Below are positions 1 through 12,125 of a stretch of 64,000 bases of DNA, piece by piece (positions within the stretch are counted from its first letter, which is position 1; the number at the start of each line of letters is the position of its first letter). The notes beneath the pieces are model-generated. The model was not told the DNA's origin, made no database searches, and was given only the letters and a program-made list of their open reading frames with translations. The stretch is taken from contig JAJRXT010000085.1 in NCBI GenBank assembly GCA_024276125.1, forward strand, positions 1-64,000. The letters are read 5' to 3'. The stretch is from a bacterium. GTDB lineage: Bacteria > SZUA-182 > SZUA-191 > JAJRXT01. A program made the position numbers and the translations under genes.

Positions 1-1
1 A

Positions 2-1579
2 AATTATCTGCTGATAATTTATCTCAGTTTTTTTATTATAAAAGATATACTGCGGCAGAAAGAGCAGTTAAAAACATTTATGCTGGCGTTGCTTTTCTCT
101 ACGCTTGCGTTGGCTGTTATCGGTCTTATCCAGTACCTGGCATACCGTGGTATAATAAAACGCTTTCCTTATTTTCCCATCCCATATAAACAAGCAGCGG
201 ACAGACTTTATGGTAATAGAGTCTATTCTACCTATGGACAGCCTAACAATCTGGGGTTGTATGTATCTTTGGGGCTGCTGGTATCATTTTATCTCCTGCT
301 TGAGACAAGGGCGAAATCAATATGGGCTAACCGCTTAATCTGGGGCGGCCTATTGGCGGCTTGCAGTTTATTAATTTTTGTAATTGATGCAAGCGGCGGT
401 TTGGGCTTATATTGTGCATTATTCAGTCTGGGTATTTATTTGGTTTTGGGAGTTATTTTTAATGGCGGAGGCTGGTTTAGCCGGCATAAAATAAAAATAT
501 CCTCATTTATATTAGTAATGTTTTTAGTCTTATCAGCTTCTCAGGTAGCGCTTTCAAAGACATCTTCCTTAAGCAGAACGGTTGATTCCATTGAATATTT
601 AACCGGTAAGAAAAATACGGCAGGCAGTATAACCAATCGGCTGATCTATTGGTGGAACAGCTTGGAGATGTTTAAGGATTCACCCGTTTTTGGTGTGGGG
701 CTGGGGCAGTTTCCGGTTAATTATACTCAGTCTTTAGCCAAACTTATAAAGCGTACTGATTCGGAATTTTTAAAACGGCATGCTTATCCGGCTAGTTATG
801 CCCATAATGAATTTTTACAATTTTTGGCAGAAACCGGTATTTTGGGATTTTTGGCTTTTGTCTTTATTTGGTTTATAGTCTTTAAAAACAGCCTAAGCGC
901 TTTAAAGAAAAAATTCTCCCCGCTTTTACTTTTAACGCTTGTATTATTTATTCCATTTTTAATTCAGGCTCTTTTGTCGCTGCCTTTTCGCAGATTATCG
1001 CTTATTTTGATATTTGTATTTTTACTGGCCGTTTGGATTAGGCAGATACCGGTTTATCAATGTAAGCGATATAAAATATCAACCGGTATGGGGTGGATTA
1101 TGCTGCCTATGGCGTTACTTTTTTCTGTTAGCCTGGGAATTAGAACATATGATAACTGGCAGGCTGGGCATGTTATATATAACAAATTAAAAACTACAGA
1201 TAAAACTGAGCTGATTGACCCGAAATTAATACAAGAACTTGGCGTAAATCCTTATTTTAAATTGGATGTGACTAATATCGTAGCTAAAAATGCCCTAAGA
1301 CAAGGTATTGACAAAAAATGGTTTGATTGGATACAATTGTCTTATGAGTTGTTTAAACAAACAATAGAGGTACAGCCCAATTCCAAACGCTGCCGCAATA
1401 TGGCTATTGCCTGTTTTTATTTGGGCAGAAATGATGAGGGTGCAGCTTATTTACTTCAGGGACTAAGTTATGTTCCCTGGAACACTAAACTTATGGAAAT
1501 GTTGGCGGAGTATTATAAAACTCAGTTACGTTTCGATGAAGTGGAATATTGGCAAAAACAGATTGAGAAATATTCATAA
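2..1579 (+). CDS. O-antigen ligase/polymerase (Wzy_C-like) membrane protein, 5' end truncated by window edge
   Basis: Frame open from base 2 through the listed ORF at 80; hydrophobic segments; 'GVGLGQFP...SYAHNEFLQFLAETGILGF' typical of Wzy_C/O-antigen ligase; C-terminal TPR-like region. Confidence 0.8.
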   Translation, partial: NYLLIIYLSFFIIKDILRQKEQLKTFMLALLFSTLALAVIGLIQYLAYRGIIKRFPYFPIPYKQAADRLYGNRVYSTYGQPNNLGLYVSLGLLVSFYLLLETRAKSIWANRLIWGGLLAACSLLIFVIDASGGLGLYCALFSLGIYLVLGVIFNGGGWFSRHKIKISSFILVMFLVLSASQVALSKTSSLSRTVDSIEYLTGKKNTAGSITNRLIYWWNSLEMFKDSPVFGVGLGQFPVNYTQSLAKLIKRTDSEFLKRHAYPASYAHNEFLQFLAETGILGFLAFVFIWFIVFKNSLSALKKKFSPLLLLTLVLFIPFLIQALLSLPFRRLSLILIFVFLLAVWIRQIPVYQCKRYKISTGMGWIMLPMALLFSVSLGIRTYDNWQAGHVIYNKLKTTDKTELIDPKLIQELGVNPYFKLDVTNIVAKNALRQGIDKKWFDWIQLSYELFKQTIEVQPNSKRCRNMAIACFYLGRNDEGAAYLLQGLSYVPWNTKLMEMLAEYYKTQLRFDEVEYWQKQIEKYS

Positions 1580-1875
1580 GGGGGCGTGGGCGCTCCGGCC
1601 AATTTAAGGGGGGCTTCCCAATGTTGTTGACTTAGGGTAATTGTCATTCTGTAAGCGAAGCGAAGAATCTGCCTCCATATGCGAGTAGATTCTTCGGCCT
1701 CCGGCATTAAGAATGACAGGCTAAAAAAAGCTTTTCATTATAGTATAAAAGCTTAACTTAATGGCATTGAGGGTTTTAAATTTGCCCCTACAGTTAATAA
1801 ATTCAATGAGTTTTATGTCGAATTCAGGTTAGGTTGGGGACTCTCACAGAGTCCCGAGAAGTATCAATCCTATAA

Positions 1876-3018
<1,143 letters not shown>

Positions 3019-3020
3019 TT

Positions 3021-3359
3021 TTGGTGTTTGGTTTGGTATGGGCGATGGGTGCGGCGGGTCAGCAGCAGGTTGCGGCAGGCCAGGGAGATATGTTGACCAC
3101 TGTGGTGCAGTTTGCGCCGATGATATTGATTTTTTTCGTATTTTACCTGTTAATTATTCGTCCTCAACAAAAAAAACAACGTGCGGTTCAGGATATGGTC
3201 GCTAATCTTAAAAAGGGCGATAAAGTAATAACCTCCAGTGGTATGTATGCTGTTGTAACTGCGATTAAAAAAAACACAGTGGTTTTAAAAATAAGCGATA
3301 ATACAAAAGTTGAGTTTTTGAAAAGCGCTGTTTCCGGTCTGCAAAAATCCGAAAAATAA
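3021..3359 (+). CDS. yajC: Preprotein translocase subunit YajC (TTG start)
   Basis: 'MILIFFVFYLLIIRPQQKKQ...KKGDKVITSSGMYAVV'; sits between tgt and secDF. Confidence 0.93.
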   Translation: MVFGLVWAMGAAGQQQVAAGQGDMLTTVVQFAPMILIFFVFYLLIIRPQQKKQRAVQDMVANLKKGDKVITSSGMYAVVTAIKKNTVVLKISDNTKVEFLKSAVSGLQKSEK

Positions 3360-3369
3360 AAATAGGACA

Positions 3370-3627
3370 ATGAAAACATCAAGCCAACAACTGATAGAAA
3401 TTAGCTTGGAAAATGAGAATTTGGCCAGGATAAAGTATTTGCAAGGAAAGCTTCATATTTTCAGAAAGTTGCTTTAGTCAGGCTTGCCTTACTTAAATTA
3501 GAAGAAGCGCTGAAAAAAGAAAATAGACCAAGGAATAAAGGGATATACTGAAATTCCCGAGTCAGAAAATGAGATGAAACCATTTCTCAGGCTAGTTGAA
3601 TCTACTATTGAATCTGAGGACTGGTAA
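3370..3627 (+). pseudogene. Degraded MazE-like antitoxin remnant
   Basis: ATG at 3370 opens MKTSSQQLIEISLENENLARIKYLQGKL then stops; coding-like pieces continue in other frames (VRLALLKLEEALKKENRPR, EIPESENEMKPFLRLVESTIESEDW*), ending TAA 3625-3627 overlapping the ATG of the next remnant. Confidence 0.45.
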
Positions 3628-3896
3628 TGTAAAGAGGTGATATATTGGATTTGCAGCTTCGAGGACGAGCAGAAGAAAACCTGCCAGTGGTTATTCTTAG
3701 CCGCAATGAGCCGTGTGAAGTGCGAAAAAATGTCACTGTAGCTATAGTTACTCATACAATTCGGAATATACCTACTGAAATAGCCATTGGCTCCGAGGAA
3801 GGATTGGCAGGTTCTGGGGTAATTAATGTAGGTGATATTTATGCAACACCCAAAGACTATTTAATGCGCAAAAACAGGCAGCCTTTCAGAAAATAA
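3627..3896 (+). pseudogene. MazF/PemK-like toxin with a stop at codon 2
   Basis: ATG TAA AGA GGT GAT ATA ... = M*RGDILDLQLRGRAEENLPVVILSRN..TVAIVTHTIRNIPTEIAIGSEEGLAGSGVINVGDIYATPK; MazF-like PVVILSRN and T.IR..P.E/I signature. Confidence 0.6.
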
Positions 3897-4005
3897 ATTA
3901 CTACTGTTGCGACAAGCTGTCAATTTTGCCTTGGGATTGGATTAAAATTAACCAGCGACAAAGCTTTAACTTAAATAATAAATTATAATTGATTAGGAAG
4001 TTAGC

Positions 4006-5595
4006 ATGAAACAAGCAACCTGGAAAAAATGGTTTATATTGTTTTTATTTGTAATGGCGGTACTCTATTTGGCGCCGACGGTTTCAAAAACATTGCCCGG
4101 CTGGTGGCCGGATTTTTTTCCGCAGGATAAAATTCATCTGGGATTGGACTTGCAAGGCGGAATGCACTTGATTTTAGGGGTTCAAACCCAACAAGCGGTA
4201 AATAGCGCCATACAGCAAATTAGCGAAGATTTAAAGGAAGAATTATTAAAAAATCATATTCCCTATAATTCTTTGGTATTAACCAACGCTAATATAATAG
4301 AGCTTAAATTGGTCAACAATAAATTTAAGGATAAATTGAATGAGCTGTTGGAGGATTATCCACAGCTTGAATCGCAAGTTATGGGAAGCGCTGAACAACC
4401 CCTTGTTCGACTTACATTTACTGAAGCGGAAACTAAAAGAATACAAGAGTATGCAGTAAGCCAGGGGCTTGAGATAATCCGCAACCGGGTTGATGAATTT
4501 GGCGTAAGCGAGCCGACTATTCAGCGGCAGGGTGACGACCGCATTCTTGTCCAGCTGCCGGGTATAAAAGATACCAAGCGGGCGATAAAGCTTATCGGCA
4601 AAACGGCGATGCTGGAATTTAAGCTGGTGGATGACGAACACAGTCTGGATGATGCGCTAAAGGGTAAAGTCCCGGCAGGAAGCGAAATTTTATATGAAAA
4701 ATCAATCGATCCAGCCACCGGAAGGGTAATTAAAACCCCTTATCTAATTAAGAAAAAGCTTTTGATGAGCGGCGAGGTGATTACTGAGGCTAGAATGGGT
4801 TTTGATCAGATGAATCAGGCGTTGGTAACTATGGATTTTGATAAACGCGGTACCAAAATGTTTGCCAGAATTACCGAGGCTAATGTAAAACGCCGGCTGG
4901 CTATTGTGCTGGATGGCAGCGTATATTCCGCGCCGGTTATACAAGAGAAGATTCCCGGTGGACAGGCCAGGATTACGGGTCGCTTTACTGAAGATGAGGC
5001 TCGTGATTTAGCCGTGGTGTTGCGGGCTGGCTCTCTGCCTGCGCCGGTGGAAATATTGGAAGAACGTACTGTCGGGCCTTCGCTGGGGCATGATTCTATC
5101 CGGCAGGGTTTGCGTTCTATTTTAATCGGCGGTATTGTGGTAATAATATTTATGGTTTTATACTATCGATTATGCGGTATTGTGGCAGATATAGCCTTAA
5201 TACTTAATTTAATATTTTTACTTGCTATACTGGCCGCTTTTAAAGCTACCCTTACCTTACCCGGTATTGCAGGTATCGTGCTTACCGTAGGTATGGCAGT
5301 GGATGCAAACGTACTTATATTTGAGCGCATAAGAGGAGAACTGGCTTTGGGCAAGACGGTAAGAGCGGCTATTGACGGCGGTTATTCCAAGGCATTTTTA
5401 ACTATATTGGATGCTAATATTACTACTTTAATTGCCGCTTTGGTGCTGTTTCAATATGGAACAGGGCCGATTAAGGGCTTTGCGGTTACTTTGTCTTTAG
5501 GTATCCTTGCCAGTATGTTTACCGCCATAGTAGTTACCCGCATGATTTTTAACTTGGCTTTAGGTAATAGACGCATAACTAAATTGAGTATATAA
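4006..5595 (+). CDS. secD: Protein translocase subunit SecD
   Basis: '[15 protein letters not shown]', '[30 protein letters not shown]', C-terminal TM domain '[20 protein letters not shown]'-like. Confidence 0.97.
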   Translation: [529 protein letters not shown]

Positions 5596-5596
5596 T

Positions 5597-6565
5597 ATGA
5601 AATTTTTAAAAAAGCAGACAAATTTTAAATTTATTTCCATGCGCTATATGGCGTTTATTTTTTCAGCGATATTAATTTTATCCGGGATAACTTCTCTTAT
5701 AATAAAAGGGGGACCTAATTACGGAATAGATTTTGTCGGTGGAACCATGGTGCAGGTTAAGTTCAACAAAGACGGCATATCCCTAAAACAGATTAGAAAT
5801 ATTTTAGATGAACTAAATTTAGGTGACTGCCTTATTCAGCAGTTTGGTGAAAAAGAGGATAATGAAGTGCTTATCAGGGTGGAGCAATCCTCTTCCGATT
5901 TAGAGGGATTAAGTGATACGATCACTCAAAAATTGGCCGAAGTTTTTTCTGTCGATGCCTTTGAGGTTAGACGGGTTGAGATGGTGGGGCCTCAGGTGGG
6001 TAAGGATTTGCGCAGGAAGGGAATCCTTGCTATATTTTATGCTCTTTTTGGTATTTTATTGTACGTAGCCTGGCGCTTTGAGTTAAAATTTGCAGTAGGT
6101 GCAATAATAGCCCTTTTTCACGATATTATTATTACAATAGGTATTTTTTCCATTACTGATAAAGAGTTTAATTTGCCCATAGTAGCGGCGCTGCTTACAA
6201 TTGCCGGTTACTCGATTAATGATACCATCGTTGTATTTGATCGTTTCAGGGAGAATTTCAGATTATTTAGGCGTAAAACATATGAAGAAATTTTGGATAC
6301 AAGTATTAATCAGACATTGTCACGTACGATTTTAACCTCTTTAACCACTCTTTTGGTTACTGCTTGTCTGCTTATATTTGGCGGCGGCGTAATTCGGGAT
6401 TTTGCCTTGGCTTTGACTATAGGGGTTTTAGTAGGTACATATTCTTCTATTTTTATAGCAAGTCCTGTAGTCTTTATATGGCATAGCTTTTTGGGGAAAA
6501 AGGAAAAAGAGGGGAATTTACTGGCCAGTAAAAATGCCGCACTAAATAAAAAACACAGAAGCTAA
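5597..6565 (+). CDS. secF: Protein translocase subunit SecF
   Basis: 'GPNYGIDFVGGTMVQVKF', 'GYSINDTIVVFDRFREN'; 1-bp gap from secD. Confidence 0.97.
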   Translation: MKFLKKQTNFKFISMRYMAFIFSAILILSGITSLIIKGGPNYGIDFVGGTMVQVKFNKDGISLKQIRNILDELNLGDCLIQQFGEKEDNEVLIRVEQSSSDLEGLSDTITQKLAEVFSVDAFEVRRVEMVGPQVGKDLRRKGILAIFYALFGILLYVAWRFELKFAVGAIIALFHDIIITIGIFSITDKEFNLPIVAALLTIAGYSINDTIVVFDRFRENFRLFRRKTYEEILDTSINQTLSRTILTSLTTLLVTACLLIFGGGVIRDFALALTIGVLVGTYSSIFIASPVVFIWHSFLGKKEKEGNLLASKNAALNKKHRS

Positions 6566-7113
6566 TCCTTAGAATAGCTCCGAAAAAGATTATATTCTGT
6601 TATTCTGAGGCCATAAGCCGAAGAATCTAGTTTGACAGTATAGGGAATCCAATTTTAAGGCTAAAGAAAACAACCCGTTATGTGCTACCGGATTCTCAAT
6701 AGGTGTCAGATCTGAGAATCTGACACCACCAGTCTGCCCCGACAGGTGCGATAAGTTCTAGGGGGGGGACAAGCCCAGGGCTGGTACTTTGGGTCGTCCC
6801 TGACCCAAAAGCCTTCAGGCGTCGGGCTTAAGAGACGAGCCCGACTACCGTAACCGTTGTCATTCTTAAGAAGATGCTTCGCTTCAGAATGACAGAAACT
6901 AAATATTTTTAAAGTAGAAGTGAACGGCCCTGGGGACAATCCGCCGCCCCTGCAAGGCAATAAAATCAACAATTTTTATGTCGAACTCAGGTTATACTAA
7001 GTTGCATTCAAAAAGACACTAATTTGGAAAGTCCCTGACCCGGAGTTTTAGATGTCGGGCTTTAAGCGACGGGGTCAAAAAACCTACTCTCGACTACCAT
7101 GATATTTTGATTA

Positions 7114-8907
7114 CTACAAATCAGCCTTAAAATATGGGTGCAGACGCTGGCCTTTATATAAAAAAGCATAAGCGGTATCCTTATTTAATGCAGCTAACTT
7201 TTCTTTATCTTCATTATAAAGTAGAATAGGCTTTAAATCATAGTCATCATAAATCCAATTAAAAAATTGTCCAGCCTGGGTAAAAGACCAAAAATTATAT
7301 AATTCCTGTGCAGAATCTCCCTGAACAATATAAACCTTAGCTCCTTTTGGTAATTTAGGATATATCTTTTTTACATCCTGGCTGCATTGTTTTAATATGT
7401 TCCCGCTTATAATAAACCACCTCGTAGTAATGTGATCGCTTTTAAATTCAAAAGAAAATGCAGTAATAATTCCCACAAAAAATATAACCGAAAATATTGC
7501 AGCCAGCGCCGGACTCTTTTTGGATATACTTACCTTAAAAACATATAGTAAAGCAGCTAAAAATACCGAACCGACAACCAATGGAATATATACAAAATAT
7601 TCCTGCGTCCATGCTTTTAAAAAAAGATAGGGCAATAGACTCATAAAAAACCAGCCGGCGGAAAAAACAAATATTTTTTTTAAATTAACATTTGTTTGGG
7701 TTTTATCTGTTATTAATAGTTTTTTTCTAAAAAGCAAGATTGCCGATAATATAATGAGCAATAATAATGGATCATAATTGCTGTTAAAGGGTATAGTAAG
7801 GTATTTTAATAGCCCTCTTATAACATTAAGACCGAATCCCATGGCATAAGTACCTTGTTGTTCTGTTGAAGATGAGGTGATTCGCGTAAGGTTAAAAATC
7901 AGGTAGGCACAAGAAATAATTATGTACAGCCATATTTTTTTAAATACCTCTAATATCTTCTTAAAATTTAAGCGGCTATCCAAATTTATGGTTATTTCAT
8001 ATAAAAATATTAATGCCGGTATAATAATGGGCGGTTCTTTACAGGCAAGCGCCAAAATAAAAGCCGTTAAAGATAACAGGCGAAAAGCAATAGAGTCTTT
8101 TTTAATATATAAATAAAATGACAGTATAAAAAAGAAGCTCATCTGCCGGGTTGTTTGTAAGGCTGTAAAATATATGGGTTGTACAAATGCCGCTCTGGTT
8201 GCAAAAATAATTGCCGACCAAAATGCGATATACTTGTTTTTCAATAACTCAAAAGCTACCAGATAAACCAGGAGACAATTTAGAGTATGAAGTATAATAC
8301 TGGCTATATGATAATTTCCGGGATTCTTACCTAATATAAATCTGGCTGCCAAAAAGAAGATATCTATCATTGGCCATAGACGATGCGGGTCCATTGACTG
8401 GAAAAATTTACCCTTATGCAAAATTAGTTGCGGAAGTTCACTCAAAGAGCTAAATCTGGCTGCGCGAATGATAAAAGCATAATCGTCATTTACAAACATA
8501 TGGTTTATATAAGAAGAAAAGGTGGTAAACAGGATTAAACTGATAATAATGGTAAGCCATAACAAATTGTTTTGTTTAAATAGCTTGAATTTGTCGGGGT
8601 CTTCAATTTGGTTATAAATTTTATCTAGTCTTTTCTGTAAGGAAAAATTGTTTTGGAAAAGAGTATAGACTGCATAAGCAGTCAATAATATTATGGCATA
8701 ATATAAAAAGGCTATAGGGATGGTTTTAACTACGTCCAGGCTTCGATGGCTGATCTCCAAATCATCTGATACATAGTTGATTAAAAATGATTGTAAATAT
8801 GGTATAAGCCCAAATAGCGCCAGACTGATAAGTGAAAAAATAAATGCTATTTTAGTTATATCATTTGCAAATCGGTTATTTTTTTTGGACATAATATTTT
8901 CTGGCAA
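7114..8907 (-). CDS. GT-C-like polytopic membrane protein (glycosyltransferase-type)
   Basis: About 12 hydrophobic segments; 'FVNDDYAFIIRAA' acidic loop and 'ALACKEPPIIIPAL' resemble PMT/GT-C membrane transferases; start likely at ATG of MSKKNN. Confidence 0.5.
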   Translation of the reverse strand: MPENIMSKKNNRFANDITKIAFIFSLISLALFGLIPYLQSFLINYVSDDLEISHRSLDVVKTIPIAFLYYAIILLTAYAVYTLFQNNFSLQKRLDKIYNQIEDPDKFKLFKQNNLLWLTIIISLILFTTFSSYINHMFVNDDYAFIIRAARFSSLSELPQLILHKGKFFQSMDPHRLWPMIDIFFLAARFILGKNPGNYHIASIILHTLNCLLVYLVAFELLKNKYIAFWSAIIFATRAAFVQPIYFTALQTTRQMSFFFILSFYLYIKKDSIAFRLLSLTAFILALACKEPPIIIPALIFLYEITINLDSRLNFKKILEVFKKIWLYIIISCAYLIFNLTRITSSSTEQQGTYAMGFGLNVIRGLLKYLTIPFNSNYDPLLLLIILSAILLFRKKLLITDKTQTNVNLKKIFVFSAGWFFMSLLPYLFLKAWTQEYFVYIPLVVGSVFLAALLYVFKVSISKKSPALAAIFSVIFFVGIITAFSFEFKSDHITTRWFIISGNILKQCSQDVKKIYPKLPKGAKVYIVQGDSAQELYNFWSFTQAGQFFNWIYDDYDLKPILLYNEDKEKLAALNKDTAYAFLYKGQRLHPYFKADL

Positions 8908-9260
8908 ATCAATTTTGATTTCAACCCCTAATTCGGGATATCAACAATAATTACGTTGCAACATGCTGATTTTAAACATATTTAGGTGAGTTTGTAAAAC
9001 CGTTATATTTTGAGATTTTTTTGTTAATGGTATGTGAAAACCTAACTGAACATTACAGAAAGCATAGATACTACAATTATACTAAAACCAGCTCATAAAT
9101 AATGATTTCCAAAAGAACTAAAACATAAATTAACCACAAAGGTATGCAAAGAATTATCAAGAACCCCTGTATTTCTCAATTATAGTTGTTTTTATATCGA
9201 ATATCCAGTTTTTTTTACGGACAATTTTTTGTGTGGAATAATTTGTAAGTATTATGCTGA

Positions 9261-10532
9261 TTAACCTGATATGGAATTGAATTTTAGAAAGATTTTACTC
9301 AAGCAGTTTTTTAGATTAGGCAGTAGATAATATAGATATGCTAATTTGTTATCTTCTGAGAAGGGATAATATAATACCAACTCCCACGATGGAGGGAAAA
9401 ATATTAAACGCAGAAGTCCCAATTTGGTTTTTAGATCAGTTATCATACGCAGGCGAATCAAGGTTTCTACTACCTTGGAACCATCTGCTATAAGCATTTT
9501 ATCCTTAACCCGCCCTAACCATTTCAACTGAGACCTAGAGCAATGAACACGAAACAAATCAAGTACATCAAGAGGAATAATATCAAAAATAATACTCTTG
9601 GTAAGCCATAAGCCGGCATATACGATAAAGGAAAGTTTATATTTAGCGGCTAATTTATCCAGATTATGCCAGTTAATATTATCCTTATTGTGCTTTACGA
9701 TTTCCGCTAAATCGCAAAATGCCTGTAAGCCAATATTAAGATAATGATTATACAGCGTATGCAAACAGAAAAATAAGATCATATCCTCCACACATAAAGT
9801 ATAGGTGGATATATCGGCTATGATTACTTTCTTGCGCCTGTTCCAGACCTCTTCCATTTTAATAGAAAAAGGGCTGTTAGTTTTAGTAAGGCTCCAATGC
9901 AGGTCTATTTTTAGTCCCAAACCGGATTTAATATGAGAAATAGAACCCAAAGACCAGCCTAATGAAAATTTTTCCTTTTCATGTTTAAAGCCTAAACTGT
10001 TAAGCAGGTGGTTGGCTTTTAAAAAATCTTCTTTTCTAATTAAAAGATCAATATCAGACATACTGCGAAGCGCAATATTTTTATAAAATTGTTCAGCCCA
10101 CAGCCCGCCTTTTACTATAATTACATCAATACCGGCTTTGTCGAATTCATGTATAATTTCTTCTAAGCGCTGATAAAAACATAAATTGTAAAATCCGGCG
10201 GTATGTGCGCTTTTGGCAAATTGTTCGTTTATTTCAGTCGGTACCAAATTATTAAATTCACGCAGATGATGATAAAGCAAAGCGGCAATACGATTGCACA
10301 TTGCTGCTTCTAATATGTAATCCCAATCAAGCGGCGCTTCTAACAGGTCTTTTATACTAGATTTTTCTTTATCCGATAATTGCGTTCTTGCCAAACTAAT
10401 TAATAATTCATTCTCCAGTTTAAAATTATTCATAACGTCTTCGCCCGCATTATTCATAAATTTTGCTAAAATTAAGCCAGACCAATTACAAAACAAGATG
10501 ACAGGCCAGCCTCCTAAAAAAAATAGTTGCAA
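9261..10532 (-). CDS. Nucleotidyltransferase family protein (putative nucleotidyltransferase type)
   Basis: 'IDVIIVKGGLWAEQFYKNIALRSMSDIDLLIRKEDFLKANHLLNSLGF' matches the K-G..R..DIDLL pattern; true start may be an internal ATG (MNNFKLENELL). Confidence 0.8.
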   Translation of the reverse strand: MQLFFLGGWPVILFCNWSGLILAKFMNNAGEDVMNNFKLENELLISLARTQLSDKEKSSIKDLLEAPLDWDYILEAAMCNRIAALLYHHLREFNNLVPTEINEQFAKSAHTAGFYNLCFYQRLEEIIHEFDKAGIDVIIVKGGLWAEQFYKNIALRSMSDIDLLIRKEDFLKANHLLNSLGFKHEKEKFSLGWSLGSISHIKSGLGLKIDLHWSLTKTNSPFSIKMEEVWNRRKKVIIADISTYTLCVEDMILFFCLHTLYNHYLNIGLQAFCDLAEIVKHNKDNINWHNLDKLAAKYKLSFIVYAGLWLTKSIIFDIIPLDVLDLFRVHCSRSQLKWLGRVKDKMLIADGSKVVETLIRLRMITDLKTKLGLLRLIFFPPSWELVLYYPFSEDNKLAYLYYLLPNLKNCLSKIFLKFNSISG

Positions 10533-10615
10533 AAAGCAATCAATTGGAAGCTGACCAACGCCTTATTTTAAATCAGATATCATATGGCTTAAGGTTAATT
10601 CCCTAATTATTGGGG

Positions 10616-11863
10616 TTAGTTCTGTTGATGTAACAGGTGGTTATACTTGGTGGAAACATAGTTTAAAATTTGTTGGTAAGCTTGACAAAAATGGTCTCCA
10701 CCGTCTTTACCGCCGCCGTTGATTAGACGGTGATAAGTGCATCCTCCCCGACAAATATGGTTCCATTTACACTCAGAGCATCTCTTGGGCAGCGTACCAA
10801 AATTGTTTTTAAACTTTTGATATTTTCTGCCGGTTAATACATATTTCAAACTGTTTTGTTCAATATTTCCGAAATTATACTCTTTGTAAGGTAAATAGCG
10901 ATCGCAGCACGGCCATATGCTGCCTTCCTGATCAACCCGAATAATTTTGTGACAATTGCCGTTTAACCAGCAGATATCGTTCCGATAACCCAAAAAAGCT
11001 TTTATCAGGCTGTCGAGTAAATTTATTTTCAATTCATCTATACCGCTGTCTAACCAAAGATCGAATAATTGGCAGACAAAATCCGCATAATACTCTACAG
11101 ATGAATTTGTAACATACAAGTCAGGATTGACGCTTAGATTATGTAAATTGTTTTTAACGAAAAAATCTAAAAATTCTTCAGGCGAACAAAAATTGTTTTT
11201 ATTTATGACAGAAATAACGCCAAAAGATTTATTGTTAAGGTTTAGGCGCTTTATTGCCCGCATTACATTGTTAAAACTGCCTTTTTGCGAAGGATATTTA
11301 CGATGAGAATCATGTATTTTTTTCGGACCGTCCAAACTGATGCCAATTTCAAAATTATTTTTTTTGAAGAAATTGATCCATTTTTCAGTAAGTAAAGTTG
11401 CATTGGTCTGAACGACATTCCTTATTCTGCTATATGTGGAGGCGTATTTTTTTTGTAATTTTAATGCCTTTTCATAAAAATCTATACCGGCTAAAAGCGG
11501 TTCCCCTCCATGCCATACAAATACCAGATTATTAGAGATGCTCATAGCCTGCCAAATAATCTTTGAAAGCATTTGTTCAGACATTATGGCCTTATTTTTA
11601 GAAAAAGCCTTGTGTCCGGGACTGTTAAAGCAGTAATCGCAATTTAAATTACAGCGATAATCTACCGGTGTAATTATGATTGTATTTAATAAGTCAGCTT
11701 TTCTAAAAGAAGCGGATTCTGTTAGGGCGCTATTTCTTTTTATTGACAAAAAGGCGCTTAGCTCATCGGCTTCTTGTTCCTGATGATGCGCTATCAGTTC
11801 TTTTAAGCGTTGATGCTGATTTTTATGCTGGTTTGCGTTTTTATAAAGTACATTTGTTTTCAT
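10616..11863 (-). CDS. Radical SAM protein with SPASM domain (peptide/sulfatase-maturase-like)
   Basis: CxxxCxxC motif 'CNLNCDYC', 'VWHGGEPLLAG', C-terminal SPASM-type cysteines 'CCDRY...CSECKWNHICRGGC...C'. Confidence 0.92.
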   Translation of the reverse strand: MKTNVLYKNANQHKNQHQRLKELIAHHQEQEADELSAFLSIKRNSALTESASFRKADLLNTIIITPVDYRCNLNCDYCFNSPGHKAFSKNKAIMSEQMLSKIIWQAMSISNNLVFVWHGGEPLLAGIDFYEKALKLQKKYASTYSRIRNVVQTNATLLTEKWINFFKKNNFEIGISLDGPKKIHDSHRKYPSQKGSFNNVMRAIKRLNLNNKSFGVISVINKNNFCSPEEFLDFFVKNNLHNLSVNPDLYVTNSSVEYYADFVCQLFDLWLDSGIDELKINLLDSLIKAFLGYRNDICWLNGNCHKIIRVDQEGSIWPCCDRYLPYKEYNFGNIEQNSLKYVLTGRKYQKFKNNFGTLPKRCSECKWNHICRGGCTYHRLINGGGKDGGDHFCQAYQQILNYVSTKYNHLLHQQN

Positions 11864-12125
11864 TGTGTAATAAACCCAAGTTTGAAAAATCGGTTATAAT
11901 TTTTTCTAAATCCTTTTTTACATCATGGTCAAAGCTTAATTTATAGGTACTTTTTAATTTTCTTTCAACTTCATCCAGCCTGGTGGTTCCGTCACAGCAG
12001 TCCCATACTATTTCAGCGGTAAGGTTCAAAATATGTACGGTTTCCTGGTTGGTGTCATACAGCATGGCTTCATTGCCTATTTTACGTCTTAATATTCCTG
12101 ATTTTTGTTTTGGCAGTGTCTGCAT
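11841..12125 (-). CDS. PqqD-like peptide chaperone / RRE protein
   Basis: 94 aa; 'GNEAMLYDTNQETVHILNLTAEIVWDCCDGTTRLDEVERKL' PqqD fold signature; overlaps both neighbours. Confidence 0.85.
   Translation of the reverse strand: MQTLPKQKSGILRRKIGNEAMLYDTNQETVHILNLTAEIVWDCCDGTTRLDEVERKLKSTYKLSFDHDVKKDLEKIITDFSNLGLLHNENKCTL

Noticed and set aside
1522-1707. 61-aa minus-strand ORF at 1522-1707
   Set aside because: Overlaps the ligase 3' end and a dispersed repeat; no recognisable product.
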